Origin: Methanohalophilus euhalobius
GTDB lineage: Archaea; Halobacteriota; Methanosarcinia; Methanosarcinales; Methanosarcinaceae
Assembly (NCBI RefSeq): GCF_900215215.1
Contig: NZ_OBDR01000007.1
Coordinates: forward strand, 36,595-100,594
Length of the DNA: 64,000 bases
Direction of reading: 5' to 3'
This document shows positions 44,896 through 54,441 of the stretch, piece after piece (the stretch's first letter is position 1; each line of letters begins with the position of its first letter). The translations under genes and the position numbers were made by a program. The notes beneath the pieces were generated by a model that worked only from the letters and a program-made list of their open reading frames with translations, was not told the origin of the DNA and did no database searches.

Positions 44896-45682
44896 TTATT
44901 TTTTGAGTTTTGTCCCCGGAGATTCCTTCTTGCACAAGCTTGATCCCCGCACAAAACTAATAGCTACGATGCTGACCAGCATTTTGATCTTCAGGTTGCA
45001 TCTTACAGGTCTGGTCCTGCTATTTGCATTTTTCATAGTTTTGTACGATCTTTCGTCTGTGCGGATTGCACTGCTGCGAAACCTTCGTCCAATTGCCCCC
45101 TTCTTAATCTTAATTTTTATATTCCAGCTATTTCTGATACCCGGGAATATTTTTATAGATTTGTATGGGTTTTCAGCCACCACAGAAGGCCTTTTTGAGG
45201 GCCTGAGGATTGTGGGGCGTTTTATTCTTTTGATACAATTTGCCTCCCTGTTGACGGCTACGACTTCTCCTGCTCATATGACTGCGGGAATTGAAAGGCT
45301 ACTTCGCCCCCTGTCCGGCAAGGTCTTAGGAGCGACTTCGTTTGAAATTGCCACCATGATGTCCCTCTCCATTCATCTGGTTCCTGTTTTGAACAGGTTC
45401 CTGAAAGAAGTATACCAGGCACAGCTCTGCAGGGGGCTGGGAAGGCAAAAGAGGATTTCAGGATTGGTCTCACTGGCGATACCTTTGCTCAGGGGAGCCT
45501 TCAGGATGATGGACGATATATCTATGGGAATGGAAAGCAGATGTTATCAGGGCAACTACAGGACATCCCTTTTCGAATTAAAAATGAAAAAAAACGACTG
45601 GATAGCCCTTATGTTGGTTTTTGTATTGTTGCTTGGCTTCTGGAATTTGAATATCACTCTTATTCCCTCCTATCAGATATAA
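44888..45682 (+). CDS. ECF transporter transmembrane coupling protein EcfT
   Basis: About 264 residues with five or six helices. It begins FVPGDSFLHKLDPRTKL, the standard EcfT start, and has two Ala-Arg-Gly-like coupling motifs in the cytoplasmic helices (CRGLGRQKRISG and MGMESRCYQG). The ATG at 44888 is seven bases after GGAGAT; the upstream ATG at 44879 is less well placed. Completes a dedicated biotin ECF importer. The decayed IS element begins four bases after its stop. Confidence 0.9.
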   Translation: MPDYFLSFVPGDSFLHKLDPRTKLIATMLTSILIFRLHLTGLVLLFAFFIVLYDLSSVRIALLRNLRPIAPFLILIFIFQLFLIPGNIFIDLYGFSATTEGLFEGLRIVGRFILLIQFASLLTATTSPAHMTAGIERLLRPLSGKVLGATSFEIATMMSLSIHLVPVLNRFLKEVYQAQLCRGLGRQKRISGLVSLAIPLLRGAFRMMDDISMGMESRCYQGNYRTSLFELKMKKNDWIALMLVFVLLLGFWNLNITLIPSYQI

Positions 45683-45810
45683 TGCGGAGGATTCTGATAA
45701 ACGTTCCTCTTCCAGAACTTCTATAAAATTTGTTCTTATTATTACTCTACTAGCCTGTTTCCCGGGCAATTATTCTGAAATATCTGCTTATTTTTAGATA
45801 GCTTACGCCC

Positions 45811-46590
45811 TCAGTCCACCACCTTTTTTCTTTTTAACGTCCTCATTTGATGCAAATTGAAACAAAACGCCGTAACCATCACCTTTCCCGCTTTGAATAC
45901 GCCTTTTGTCACCGCATACACCCTTTCACAGGGCATCCTCTGTACACTACTCCTGTCATTGCGCATAATCTGTTTGATATTCAGTGGCTTTCCTCTTGCC
46001 GCTCTTTGCATCGTTGCTGCAAATCCTTTTGCCGCCACTTCGAAATATCCCTTATCCCTATACACCACTTCTCCTTTTTTTGACCAATTCCCATCCCTGC
46101 TTCTTCTTCTTGTTTTTGCCTCATCACCTCTCATTTTCTCCTGATTGGCATGTCCAGGTTCTGCAACAATAAAGGTTGCATCCTGAATCATTCCCTTTTT
46201 AATTTCCAATCCTTTCCCTGAATGACCATACAGTTGTGTCATCAGGTATTCGTTTTGGAAAATGTTGCAGATTGAAAATCTGCAACTCCTGTTAAATCTC
46301 TGATTCAACATGATCCAGGAACTTTCTGAATGAAATGCGATCAATACATTGTCGTTCATTCTGGATCAAAAAAGACCATGCCATTGTTGTAACACAAGCA
46401 TTTTGAACATCATTACAACATCATTTTCAGGTCGACCACCTTTGTCTGTCCTGTTGATATACATTGATTCCAGTATGGGACGAAATGGTTTCCAGTCAAT
46501 CAACTTGTCTTTCAGATAGTTTTCACCAGCAGCTATCAAACGGTCATATTCTGTGTTTCAGGGTGAAATTACTGAAGGTATTCGTATGAT
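45811..46590 (-). pseudogene. Broken IS5-type transposase
   Basis: The frame 45811-46359 still reads MIQDATFIVAEPGHANQ, GEVVYRDKGYF and RMPCERVYAVTKGVF of the intact transposase (53352-54299). Segments matching intact residues around PDDTTVWAFRDRITKLEL and HGKSYFGYKLHTI are deleted, the N-terminal part is out of frame near 46360 and 46555, and the start codon is lost. Not functional. Confidence 0.88.
46261..46314 (-). repeat. Two-hairpin palindromic element, copy A
   Basis: A ~54-base insert in the decayed transposase. Stem one: GTTGCAGAT (46264-46272) with ATCTGCAAC (46278-46286), five-base loop. Stem two: GTTAAATC (46291-46298) with GATTCAAC (46302-46309), one mismatch, three-base loop. 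The two are joined by TCCT. The intact IS has GGT at this place, so the net gain is ~51 bases and the reading frame passes through (IMLNQRFNRSCRFSICNI). A homologue in another IS lies at 63696-63748. Confidence 0.7.
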
Positions 46591-46663
46591 TAAATTTATC
46601 TTGATAGAATATAAATATTGTTATTTAGTTTGGGTGAGGGGAGGAGTTAATCAGAAATCTCTG

Positions 46664-46901
46664 AAGACAATGATATGTGGAAAATACGTTTCATCGATGA
46701 GGGGAGGGAGTACCCGATGATAAAAGAGAAGTCATATTTGAAAGATTCGAAAGAGCAGGGTCATCTGTCAGTATAAAAGGAACCGGGCTTGGACTTGCAA
46801 TTGCAAAAAAGACAACGGAACTACATGGCGGCCAGACTGGTGTTGAAGACAGGGAAGATAGAAAGGGGAGCATTTTCGGGATCACCCTCCCCTGTGCCTG
46901 A
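46664..46901 (+). pseudogene. 3' stump of a sensor histidine kinase
   Basis: The translation shows the last part of a HATPase_c domain: WKIRFIDEGRG-like G1 box, then, after a one-base frameshift near 46710, DDKREVIFERF (F box), GTGLGLAIAKKTTELHGG (G2 box) and SIFGITLPCA ending at TGA (46899-46901). The N-terminal sensor, dimerisation His and N box are missing, removed at the junction with the decayed IS. No response regulator is near. Confidence 0.78.
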
Positions 46902-48692
46902 TCAGGCGTGTTTTACCACACATTTATGCAGGCCGGTGACCTCCACAATATCACTGTTATCCGGACTCTGAATTATCATCTGTCCCTTGCGAAGATAAGG
47001 AATCCTTTTTTCAAATTCCAGTGGAACATTTAATGCATTTATGGCATTGTCGTTTGAGAGATTGAGAATGATCCGACTATTTATCTGCTTGAGCACGGTG
47101 TCATCGATATCCTGTGGATCCTGGGTAATCAGGAAAAGACCAAGTGTTTCCTTGCGCCCCTGCCTTGCTGCATCTGCAAATCTGGATACGATACGTCTTG
47201 AATGAGCCGACATCGCACCGGAAAGATACCTGTGTGCTTCATCAAGAGCCAGTAATACGGGAGTTTTCTTAACAGAATCATTGCCTGATGTACTGAGTTT
47301 GTTATCCACTACAATTGTCATCAAGGTGAGAGTAATGAGGTCCCTGATACGGCTATTATTTATATATTCAGTCGGAAATACACTGACCCTGCCAGGCTTG
47401 AAAACCTCATCAAGTATTTCGGTTATCGGTTTTGCCGGCTGGTCGAATACCCTGCTGAAAGAGCGATTTTTGACCTTACGCACAATGGCATCATAGGAGG
47501 ATTCATGGATTTTCCCACTATCCACATAAACAGAACGTGTGCCTTCATCCGCAATGAAAACTGTAAATCCCTGATAGGTATGATTTGCAGGAGTCTTGAA
47601 ATAATCCTCAAGCAACAGCTCAAGGCCTATATACTGGTTTTCCGTCAATTCAGCTGCTGATATCAACCAGGAATTATTCCTTACAAGTTCGAAAGGAATT
47701 GTAAATTCCATTTGTTGTGCACGGGATTTACCCGGATAGGACTGGCCGTCCACACTTGCCAGGAATGTCCTTGTATCCTGATGTCCTCCATGCAAGACGC
47801 CCTCTTCTGCAAAGGTTACTTCATCGGCATATCCTATATCCGCATTTTCTTCAAACAACTGGGAATATTCATCCTGCGGATCCATTATCACAAGACATGG
47901 GTTTTTCTTCCTGCCCTGCTCACCCCTTACAAGATACTGATTATCCGATGCTAGGAATTGACGCAGAATATTTTTTGTAAGGAAGGTTTTTCCCGTACCG
48001 GTACTTCCGCACACCAGCATATGACGGAACATGAGAGGATCACCCATTGAATAATCGTTGCGCAGATAGTAGGCAACTGTTGGAGGAGAAGCATGTGTCC
48101 TGACAAGTTCACCCCCCACACTCAAATGTCCCAGAAAAATACCTTCAGTCGGAATGTTGAGACCTGTCTGGATCTTGAGTTTTTCAGAAACCGGTAGTAT
48201 TGGAGTATTGGGGCGGGGGAGCCTGTCGGCCATGCGACGCATTAGGCCTGCCTTTGCTGGAGACAGGATACATAGAGGGTCAAGATATGCAAGGAATTTG
48301 TAATCTATCTCATTGGTATTATTGGCCTTTAACATGCGCCGGGAATGCAACTCTGTCGCATCATCAACTTCAAATTCCTGAAGGTACTGCAGTTTCCAGA
48401 CCCTTGCAAACAGATCTTCATCTCCGTAGGGAACCAGTACATATGTACCAAGCCTGACATTCGGCCTGTGCGAAGAAGTAATATAACCAGTAAGTCGTGC
48501 ACCTGATTCAGTTATTTCCAGCGGGTCAATTCCTGTTGTAATTGTACCCAGCGCATTATCAAAGGATGACCCATCCGGATTATCCACTGTATCAGGAACA
48601 TATTCCTCAAAATCTTCAACCGGTTCTTTCGAGGATACATTGCCCCCTTTATTACCTGTGGCATAAGCAAGTATGTCGTCATCATTATCCAT
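46902..48692 (-). CDS. herA: HerA-type ATPase/helicase (DUF87)
   Basis: About 596 residues from the ATG at 48692; a longer frame to 48755 reads inside nurA and lacks support. An N-terminal HAS-barrel-like region precedes the motor: Walker A VCGSTGTGKTF, Walker B VLLALDEAHRYLSG, with LFLITQDPQDIDD (sensor-like Gln) and INSRIILNLSND. HerA hexamers pump DNA and work with NurA in end resection. Its start overlaps the nurA stop by eight bases, supporting a complex. Mre11-Rad50 are not in the window. Confidence 0.85.
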   Translation of the reverse strand: MDNDDDILAYATGNKGGNVSSKEPVEDFEEYVPDTVDNPDGSSFDNALGTITTGIDPLEITESGARLTGYITSSHRPNVRLGTYVLVPYGDEDLFARVWKLQYLQEFEVDDATELHSRRMLKANNTNEIDYKFLAYLDPLCILSPAKAGLMRRMADRLPRPNTPILPVSEKLKIQTGLNIPTEGIFLGHLSVGGELVRTHASPPTVAYYLRNDYSMGDPLMFRHMLVCGSTGTGKTFLTKNILRQFLASDNQYLVRGEQGRKKNPCLVIMDPQDEYSQLFEENADIGYADEVTFAEEGVLHGGHQDTRTFLASVDGQSYPGKSRAQQMEFTIPFELVRNNSWLISAAELTENQYIGLELLLEDYFKTPANHTYQGFTVFIADEGTRSVYVDSGKIHESSYDAIVRKVKNRSFSRVFDQPAKPITEILDEVFKPGRVSVFPTEYINNSRIRDLITLTLMTIVVDNKLSTSGNDSVKKTPVLLALDEAHRYLSGAMSAHSRRIVSRFADAARQGRKETLGLFLITQDPQDIDDTVLKQINSRIILNLSNDNAINALNVPLEFEKRIPYLRKGQMIIQSPDNSDIVEVTGLHKCVVKHA

Positions 48693-49938
48693 CTGTATCA
48701 CTCCAGCGTATATCGTTGTATTTCGTATCAACCCTGAGTTTACTGAATTGCCCAAGAATCTGTTTCCTTTCTTTTGTGCGTATCTTTGCTATCGAATCCA
48801 CCTTGGAGAGTGTCGGTGGGATACCGCCTATTGAAATGTCATATAATACTTTGCGGGTGAGCAGGTGCCTCATATCATCATCTTTTGTCAGACCATAAGG
48901 AGACTCTACTTTAAAAAGAACATTCATAGCAGGAACATAAATTACAAAAAATGTTAATGCATAATCCTCTGCAGCATACTTGTGGGAAAGAGAACTATCC
49001 ATCAAGGGACTTGTGGTCTGGAGCATATTCTCATAGAACTGGTTGGGTTGTATGAACCAGTTTGTATACGTAATACAATTGCGTGAGTCTTCAGCAGAAG
49101 GATGAAGGACGTTTTTGAAAAACTGGGCATCTACCAGCCAGGGTATATCCAGATCCATTTCCTGTTTTTTAAGCGTTTGTACGATCTGCATATCTTCAGG
49201 ATTTTTCACAAATCCTACCAGTGGAATACTATTATCCATTGCATGATCCATGATGTCAATATAATTTTGCAATATTTTCAATGCTGAGGGGTCATATCTT
49301 ATTCTGACTTCTTCAGAGGGGACAACCATCCAGTACATTAGCTGTTTAGGATATATGGGTCCATCCATTATGAAAAAATCCTCTTTTGTAAAAATATCTT
49401 TCATCCAGAGAATATGTTCGGACTCGGAAAGGTAAAGAGCAATATTGTGAACGAGGCGTTTTTCCCTGGTCTCCAGCAGACCTGCCTCAATTTTTACCAG
49501 GCGACTTCTGCCATTGTCCCTATCAAATAATCTCCAGTCCTGTGAAGTGTTGATAGTAACATTTGCAGAAGAGGAATAAGTAGCAGCAACTATTGTTCTT
49601 TTGGAATGGATATCAAGATCGCTTGGCGAGGAAGCCATCGCACAATGGCAGAAATCCAGTGCAAGCCCCGAATCAAAGAAAAAAGTGTTGGTGCTTCCAC
49701 TATCAGAAGAAAGAGTTCTTTCAACAGGGTCTTTTGATTGTGACATTCGGGCCATGTCTACCTTTCCCCTGTATAGCCTCCCGATGGATTTCAAAACAAT
49801 TCTGGAGCCGTATTTTAGTTCTTTCAAAAAATCAAGAAGATCATTAGCATCGCTATCTTCATTTTCCTGCTCTACATCCATTTCAATACCGGATGCGATT
49901 TCTTGTATGGCTTTTATGTGAATCGGTTCAAGTGACAT
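48685..49938 (-). CDS. nurA: NurA-family 5'-3' nuclease
   Basis: 417 residues. NurA motifs: FFFDSGLALDFCH with a metal-binding Asp (family usually DGS), HSKRTIVAATYSS, and later FIMDGPIYPKQLMYW, where the second acidic residue is expected, and LVDAQFFKNVL. Acts with HerA on double-strand breaks. N-terminus rich in acidic residues. Starts at the ATG at 49938. Divergent from the betaine operon across ~250 bp. Confidence 0.8.
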   Translation of the reverse strand: MSLEPIHIKAIQEIASGIEMDVEQENEDSDANDLLDFLKELKYGSRIVLKSIGRLYRGKVDMARMSQSKDPVERTLSSDSGSTNTFFFDSGLALDFCHCAMASSPSDLDIHSKRTIVAATYSSSANVTINTSQDWRLFDRDNGRSRLVKIEAGLLETREKRLVHNIALYLSESEHILWMKDIFTKEDFFIMDGPIYPKQLMYWMVVPSEEVRIRYDPSALKILQNYIDIMDHAMDNSIPLVGFVKNPEDMQIVQTLKKQEMDLDIPWLVDAQFFKNVLHPSAEDSRNCITYTNWFIQPNQFYENMLQTTSPLMDSSLSHKYAAEDYALTFFVIYVPAMNVLFKVESPYGLTKDDDMRHLLTRKVLYDISIGGIPPTLSKVDSIAKIRTKERKQILGQFSKLRVDTKYNDIRWSDTDG

Positions 49939-50140
49939 TTAATGCTAAAAGAGGTCCCTGACAATATATAATCATTCACATAGACTGGAATTTTCAGCAG
50001 ATAGCGCCATTTTTTCATAGAAAATGTATCACCATAAAGTATAAAAAGAATTAAGCCATTTATAATTTGAATTCCAAACGATTATTCCCTGTTTAATATT
50101 GAAGTATGTTTACAAAAAAGATTGTTATAATCTTTTACTA

Positions 50141-50168
50141 AATAACCTATAAAAAAAAAGGGGTTATT
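50141..50168 (+). promoter_or_regulatory. Inverted repeat over the TATA box of the betaine operon
   Basis: AATAACC (50141-50147) and GGTTATT (50162-50168) form a perfect 7-bp inverted repeat with a 14-base spacer that holds the TATA-like TATAAAAAAAAA. A ribosome site GAGGAAAG follows at 50178-50185. A protein bound here would block TBP, so it is a candidate osmo-responsive operator. The palindrome could instead be a weak mRNA hairpin. Confidence 0.45.
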
Positions 50169-50186
50169 TTTATTTCTGAGGAAAGA

Positions 50187-51401
50187 ATGAAGAAAATTGT
50201 AGTTAGCAACTTAACGAAGATATTTGGTAAGCATCCAAAGAAAGCTTTGTCCTATGTTGAAGAAGGTCTTTCAAAAGATGAAATCTTCAACAAGACTGGC
50301 CAGACCGTAGGACTGTATAATGTGAGTTTTGATGTGTATGAAGGAGAAATTTTTGTACTTATGGGCCTTTCAGGCTCCGGTAAGTCAACTCTTCTACGTT
50401 GCCTAAACCGGCTCATTGAACCCACATCCGGATTGATAACTATTGGCGATGAGGATGTTACAAAGGCCTCCAGTGAGAGACTCAGGTTGATCAGGGAAAA
50501 GCAGATCAGCATGGTCTTCCAGAATTTCGCCCTTTTGCCACACAGAACCATCATTGATAATGTTGCTTATGGTCTTGAAATACAGGATTTCTCAAAGGAG
50601 GAGAGACATGAAAAGGCATCAGTCGCAATAGAAACTGTTGGACTGAAAGGTCATGAATTCAGTAAACCATCCCAGTTGAGTGGAGGTATGCAGCAGAGGG
50701 TCGGACTTGCGAGAGCCCTTGCAACAGATCCTGAGATACTTTTAATGGATGAAGCATTCAGTGCCCTTGACCCGCTTATCCGCAGTGAGATGCAGGACGA
50801 GTTGCTTGAACTTGAGGAAAAGATGCAGAAAACAATTGTTTTCGTATCACATGACCTTGATGAGGCCCTCAAGCTCGGTGACCGTATTGCCTTGATGAAA
50901 GATGGAGAAATTGCCCAGATCGGGACTGCTGAAGAGATCCTCTCAAACCCTGCGAACGATTATGTATCCAGGTTCGTTGCCGGTGTGGACAAAACTAAGA
51001 TCCTTACTGCTGAGAATGTAATGAAGAGGCCTGACCCGGTTGTATCACTCAAATCCGGTCTACAAGTTGCCCTGAAACTCATGGAAAAGCACGGCATATC
51101 CTCTATATACGTGGTGGATAAAGCCAAGCGTCTTCAGGGATTCCTGAAAGTCGATGATGCGGTCCGGGCACAGAAAGCCGGAAAGACCATAGAAGATGTA
51201 ATCATAAAGGAATTCCCGAAAACTACAATGGATACTCCGCTTCAAGATCTTATATCAATCCGGGCGGAAACTGACCAGCCAATTGCGATTGTTAATGAAA
51301 ATGACAAACTTGTAGGCGTGGTTGTCAGAGGCAGTATTCTTGCTGCACTTAAGACCACAGAAGAGGATGATGAAGAACAAGTTGAGGAGGTAACACAATG
51401 A
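50187..51401 (+). CDS. Glycine betaine/proline ABC importer ATPase
   Basis: 404 residues. ABC domain with Walker [23 protein letters not shown]-loop, signature LSGGMQQ, Walker [14 protein letters not shown], switch His [10 protein letters not shown]; then a tandem CBS module (about 275-390, [23 protein letters not shown] and [15 protein letters not shown]) which in OpuA/ProV ATPases senses ionic strength. The long N-terminus ([13 protein letters not shown]) is typical of this group. First gene of the osmoprotectant operon; overlaps the permease by four bases. Confidence 0.94.
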   Translation: MKKIVVSNLTKIFGKHPKKALSYVEEGLSKDEIFNKTGQTVGLYNVSFDVYEGEIFVLMGLSGSGKSTLLRCLNRLIEPTSGLITIGDEDVTKASSERLRLIREKQISMVFQNFALLPHRTIIDNVAYGLEIQDFSKEERHEKASVAIETVGLKGHEFSKPSQLSGGMQQRVGLARALATDPEILLMDEAFSALDPLIRSEMQDELLELEEKMQKTIVFVSHDLDEALKLGDRIALMKDGEIAQIGTAEEILSNPANDYVSRFVAGVDKTKILTAENVMKRPDPVVSLKSGLQVALKLMEKHGISSIYVVDKAKRLQGFLKVDDAVRAQKAGKTIEDVIIKEFPKTTMDTPLQDLISIRAETDQPIAIVNENDKLVGVVVRGSILAALKTTEEDDEEQVEEVTQ

Positions 51402-52228
51402 TAGTACCACAATTACCCATAGGCAGCGTTGTCGAATCTGCAGTCTACTGGATTAGTGATACTTTTGGCTTCGCCCTTGATGCATTCAGTGCCCTCTTTG
51501 GATTTATCATTGATATTTTCAAAGATGTGCTGATGGCAGTGCCTCCCCTCTTGTTTGTTGTGATTATTGCAGCTATTGCATACGTAGTTGGGCGAAAGGA
51601 TTGGAAACTCGCTTTAGGCACTGGCCTTGGATTCATAGTGATACTGAGTATGGATCTCTGGGAATACTCCATGGAGACCATTGCTCTTGTAATTTCGTCT
51701 GCTGCACTGGCCCTAATAATAGGTATTCCGTTGGGTATACTTGGAGCAAAAAGTGAAACTCTTTACAGGATACTGAGACCTATTCTAGATCTTATGCAGA
51801 CCATGCCTTCATTTGTTTACCTTATCCCGGCAGTTATCTTCTTTGGACTTGGTAATGTTCCGGGTATGATTGCAACCGTTGTTTTCTCCATGCCCCCTGC
51901 AATCAGGCTTACAACCCTTGGAATTACCCAGGTTCCCAAAGAACTGGTAGAAGTTGCCGATGCTTTTGGGTCAACTCCATGGCAAAAACTTATCAAGGTA
52001 GAAATACCTGTAGCTTTAAAGACAATAATGGCCGGTGTTAACCAATGCATAATGCTTGCCCTTTCAATGGTCGTTATTGCTTCAATGATCGGAGCCCGTG
52101 GCCTTGGATACCAGGTATTGATAGGAATCCAGAGGGTTGATATAGGAGTTGGATTCGAAGCAGGCCTTGGAATTGTCATAATAGCAATTGTCCTTGACAG
52201 GCTCACACAGCACCTTACACCAAAGTAA
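51398..52228 (+). CDS. Glycine betaine ABC importer permease
   Basis: 276 residues, about six to seven membrane helices. The ABC-permease EAA loop is [31 protein letters not shown] ([15 protein letters not shown]...KVEIP) near residues 185-205, with [21 protein letters not shown] and [17 protein letters not shown]. Matches ProW/OpuAB. Followed 51 bp later by the binding-protein gene with a strong AGGAGG. Confidence 0.94.
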   Translation: MIVPQLPIGSVVESAVYWISDTFGFALDAFSALFGFIIDIFKDVLMAVPPLLFVVIIAAIAYVVGRKDWKLALGTGLGFIVILSMDLWEYSMETIALVISSAALALIIGIPLGILGAKSETLYRILRPILDLMQTMPSFVYLIPAVIFFGLGNVPGMIATVVFSMPPAIRLTTLGITQVPKELVEVADAFGSTPWQKLIKVEIPVALKTIMAGVNQCIMLALSMVVIASMIGARGLGYQVLIGIQRVDIGVGFEAGLGIVIIAIVLDRLTQHLTPK

Positions 52229-52279
52229 GTGCCAGAGCCTTCATTCTTTTTATCCAATCACACAGGAGGAATTAAAAAT

Positions 52280-53176
52280 ATGGATAATAAATACAAAGCA
52301 ATTTTAGTAGGAATTCTGTTAGTGCTTTCCCTCTTTGCTGCAGGCTGTGCCCAGCAGGGAGACGAAGGCGATACTGGTGATGGAAACCAGACACAGGTCG
52401 AAGATAAAAGTGTAACAATTGCATATGTGCAATGGGCAAGTGCAGTTGCAACAACAAATGTAGTTCAGGAAGTATTCCAGAAAGCTGGATATGAAGTTGA
52501 ACTCAACAATGTTGCAGCCGGTATAATGTACCAGGCTATCGCAAATGGTGATGCTGATTTCTCAGTATGTGCATGGTTACCGAACACCCAGTCAAACTAC
52601 TGGGAACAATATGGAGACCAGATTGAAAAAGTCAATGTAAATACGCCAAATGTCAAAACCGGACTTGTTGTACCTCAATATGTTGATATTGATACAATCC
52701 CCGAACTCAAAGGTAATGAATCAAAGTTTGGAGGCACAATAACCGGTATAGACCCTGGTGCAGGTATCATGTCCCAAACCGAAGAAGCCATTCAGGAATA
52801 TGGTCTTGACGGATACACCCTGCAAGCCAGCAGTGGCCCTGGAATGACATCCGCACTTACAAGTGCCATAACCGATGAAAAACCAATCGTTGTAACCCTG
52901 TGGAATCCACACTGGGCATTTGCACGCTGGGATTTGAAATATCTGGATGATCCAAAAGATGTCTATGGATCAGACGATATTGTGACCATCGCAAGACCAG
53001 ACCTTAAAGAAGACAAACCTCAAGCATATGAAATACTCACCAGATTCAAATGGACTGTTGCCGATAATGAAAAGGTCATGTCCTATATAGACCAGGGCAT
53101 GAGTGCCGAAGAAGCTGCTGAGAAATGGGTTAACGACAACCCCGATAAAGTTAATGAATGGCTTGGAACTGAATAA
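52280..53176 (+). CDS. Glycine betaine-binding lipoprotein (OpuAC type), intact copy
   Basis: About 298 residues. The ATG at 52280 follows AGGAGGAATTAAAAAT and starts a lipoprotein signal (AILVGILLVLSLFAAGC). The frame opens at 52229, but that leader is not a signal peptide. Mature OpuAC domain: VTIAYVQWASAVATTNVVQEV, ADFSVCAWLPNTQSNYW and VTLWNPHWAFARWDLKYL supply the Trp residues of a betaine aromatic box. Followed by an imperfect hairpin and T-run, so it may end the main transcript. Confidence 0.94.
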   Translation: MDNKYKAILVGILLVLSLFAAGCAQQGDEGDTGDGNQTQVEDKSVTIAYVQWASAVATTNVVQEVFQKAGYEVELNNVAAGIMYQAIANGDADFSVCAWLPNTQSNYWEQYGDQIEKVNVNTPNVKTGLVVPQYVDIDTIPELKGNESKFGGTITGIDPGAGIMSQTEEAIQEYGLDGYTLQASSGPGMTSALTSAITDEKPIVVTLWNPHWAFARWDLKYLDDPKDVYGSDDIVTIARPDLKEDKPQAYEILTRFKWTVADNEKVMSYIDQGMSAEEAAEKWVNDNPDKVNEWLGTE

Positions 53177-53206
53177 GGGTAATTTAACCTTTATTCCTAT
53201 TTTTTT
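53171..53206 (+). terminator. Hairpin and T-run after the first betaine-binding protein
   Basis: GAATAAGG (53171-53178), overlapping the stop codon, pairs imperfectly with CCTTTATTC (53188-53196), followed by CTATTTTTTT. One bulged base. Would separate the next binding-protein gene from the operon. Confidence 0.5.
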
Positions 53207-53250
53207 ATCGTGCCATCTATTTTATTTTTGAATAAAAAGAGGTGATTAGT

Positions 53251-53274
53251 TTGAGATATAAGCTTTTGAAAATA
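53251..53274 (+). pseudogene. 5' fragment of the second betaine-binding protein gene
   Basis: TTG start after GAGGTGATTAG, then RYKLLKI, the positively charged lead of a lipoprotein signal peptide, cut off at the IS insertion (the last four bases AATA are duplicated at the far side, 54423-54426). The rest of the gene is at 54427-55299. Joined without the IS, the signal reads M-RYKLLKILACLIVAIAL-IGAGC. Confidence 0.75.
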
Positions 53275-54422
53275 GAGATTTCCGATTAACTCCCCTCTAC
53301 CAGCCAAACTAAACAACAATATTTATATTTAATCAAGATAAATTTACTTGCATGAGTACATTCAGTAATTTCACTCTGAAACAGGAATATGACCGTTTGG
53401 TAGCTGCTGGTGACAAACTATCTGAAATTGATAAGTTGATCGACTGGAAAACATTTCGTCCCATTCTGGAATCAATGTATATCAACAGGACAGACAAAGG
53501 TGGTCGACCTGAAAATGATGTTATAATGATGTTCAAAATGCTTGTATTACAACAATGGCATGGCCTTTCTGATCCAGAACTTGAACGACAATGCATTGAT
53601 CGCATTTCGTTCAGAAAATTCCTGGGGTTTCCAAAACGAATACCTGATGACACAACTGTATGGGCATTCAGGGATAGGATTACAAAATTGGAACTTGAAG
53701 AGCAAATCTGGGGAGAACTACAAAGACAGATCGATTGTAGAGGATTGGAAATTAAGAAGGGAATGATTCAGGATGCAACCTTTATTGTTGCAGAACCTGG
53801 ACATGCCAATCAGGATAAGTTGAGAGGAGATGAAGCGAAAACAAGAAGAAGCAGGGATGGAAATTGGTCAAAAAAACATGGCAAATCATATTTTGGATAC
53901 AAACTGCATACGATTATTGATAAGGAAAATGAATTGATTCGAAGGTTTGAAACGACTGTGGCATCAGTACATGATTCTCAAGTCGATCTGTCAGAAAAGG
54001 GAGAAGTTGTGTATAGGGATAAGGGATATTTTGGAGTTGAGGCAAAGGGATTTGCAGCAACGATGCAAAGAGCGGTGAGAGGTAAACCGTTGAATATCAG
54101 GCAGATTATGCGTAATGACAGGATTAGTGTAAAGAGGATGCCTTGTGAAAGGGTGTATGCGGTGACAAAAGGCGTCTTCAGAGCGGGAAAGGTGATGGTT
54201 ACGACGGTTAAAAGAGTAAATCTGAAAATGATGATGACGGCGTTTTGTTTCAATTTGCATCAAATGAGGACATTAAAAAGAAAAAAGGTGATAGCCTGAG
54301 AGCGGAAGCTATCTAAAAATAAGCATAAATTTCAGGAAATTGCATGGAAAACAGGACAATAGAGCAATAATAGGAACAAAATTCATTCAAGTTAGGCAAG
54401 AGGAACGTTAATCAGAATCCTC
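53275..54422 (+). mobile_element. Intact IS5-type insertion sequence, ~1148 bp, AATA target duplication
   Basis: Left end GAGATTTCCGATTAAC..CCTCT and right end (reverse complement) GAGGATTCTGATTAAC..CCTCTT are imperfect terminal inverted repeats. A 4-base direct repeat AATA flanks it (53271-53274 and 54423-54426). It carries one transposase gene in the plus direction. Removing it with one AATA restores the reading frame of the interrupted gene exactly, so the boundaries are well supported. Confidence 0.92.
53352..54299 (+). CDS. IS5-family transposase
   Basis: 315 residues, full length. N-terminal DUF772-like region (KGGRPENDVIMMFKMLVLQQ, WHGLSDPELERQCIDRISFRKFLG), then a DDE core: Asp in MIQDATFIVAEPG, Asp in VVYRDKGYFG, Glu in MPCERVYA. 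No stops or frameshifts, so probably active. TATA-like AATATTTATATTT lies at 53319-53331 inside the left end. Confidence 0.92.
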   Translation: MSTFSNFTLKQEYDRLVAAGDKLSEIDKLIDWKTFRPILESMYINRTDKGGRPENDVIMMFKMLVLQQWHGLSDPELERQCIDRISFRKFLGFPKRIPDDTTVWAFRDRITKLELEEQIWGELQRQIDCRGLEIKKGMIQDATFIVAEPGHANQDKLRGDEAKTRRSRDGNWSKKHGKSYFGYKLHTIIDKENELIRRFETTVASVHDSQVDLSEKGEVVYRDKGYFGVEAKGFAATMQRAVRGKPLNIRQIMRNDRISVKRMPCERVYAVTKGVFRAGKVMVTTVKRVNLKMMMTAFCFNLHQMRTLKRKKVIA

Positions 54423-54441
54423 AATATTAGCATGCCTTATA

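Larger units (their letters stand above)
45687..46661 (-). mobile_element. Decayed IS5-type element, copy of the one at 53275-54422
   Basis: Both ends match the intact element in reverse orientation: the left end GAGGATTCTGATAAACG..TTCCTCT corresponds to its right end, and the right end GGGGAGGAGTTAATCAGAAATCTC to its left end. The interior lacks at least two large coding blocks and carries the 54-bp palindromic insert at 46261-46314. No target duplication can be seen. It sits directly behind ecfT and cuts the 5' side of the histidine-kinase fragment. Confidence 0.88.

Noticed and set aside
45811..46359. 182-residue open frame that could be called a hypothetical gene
   Set aside because: It is the internally deleted remains of the IS5-type transposase seen intact at 53352-54299; it continues through a palindromic insert only by chance of length.
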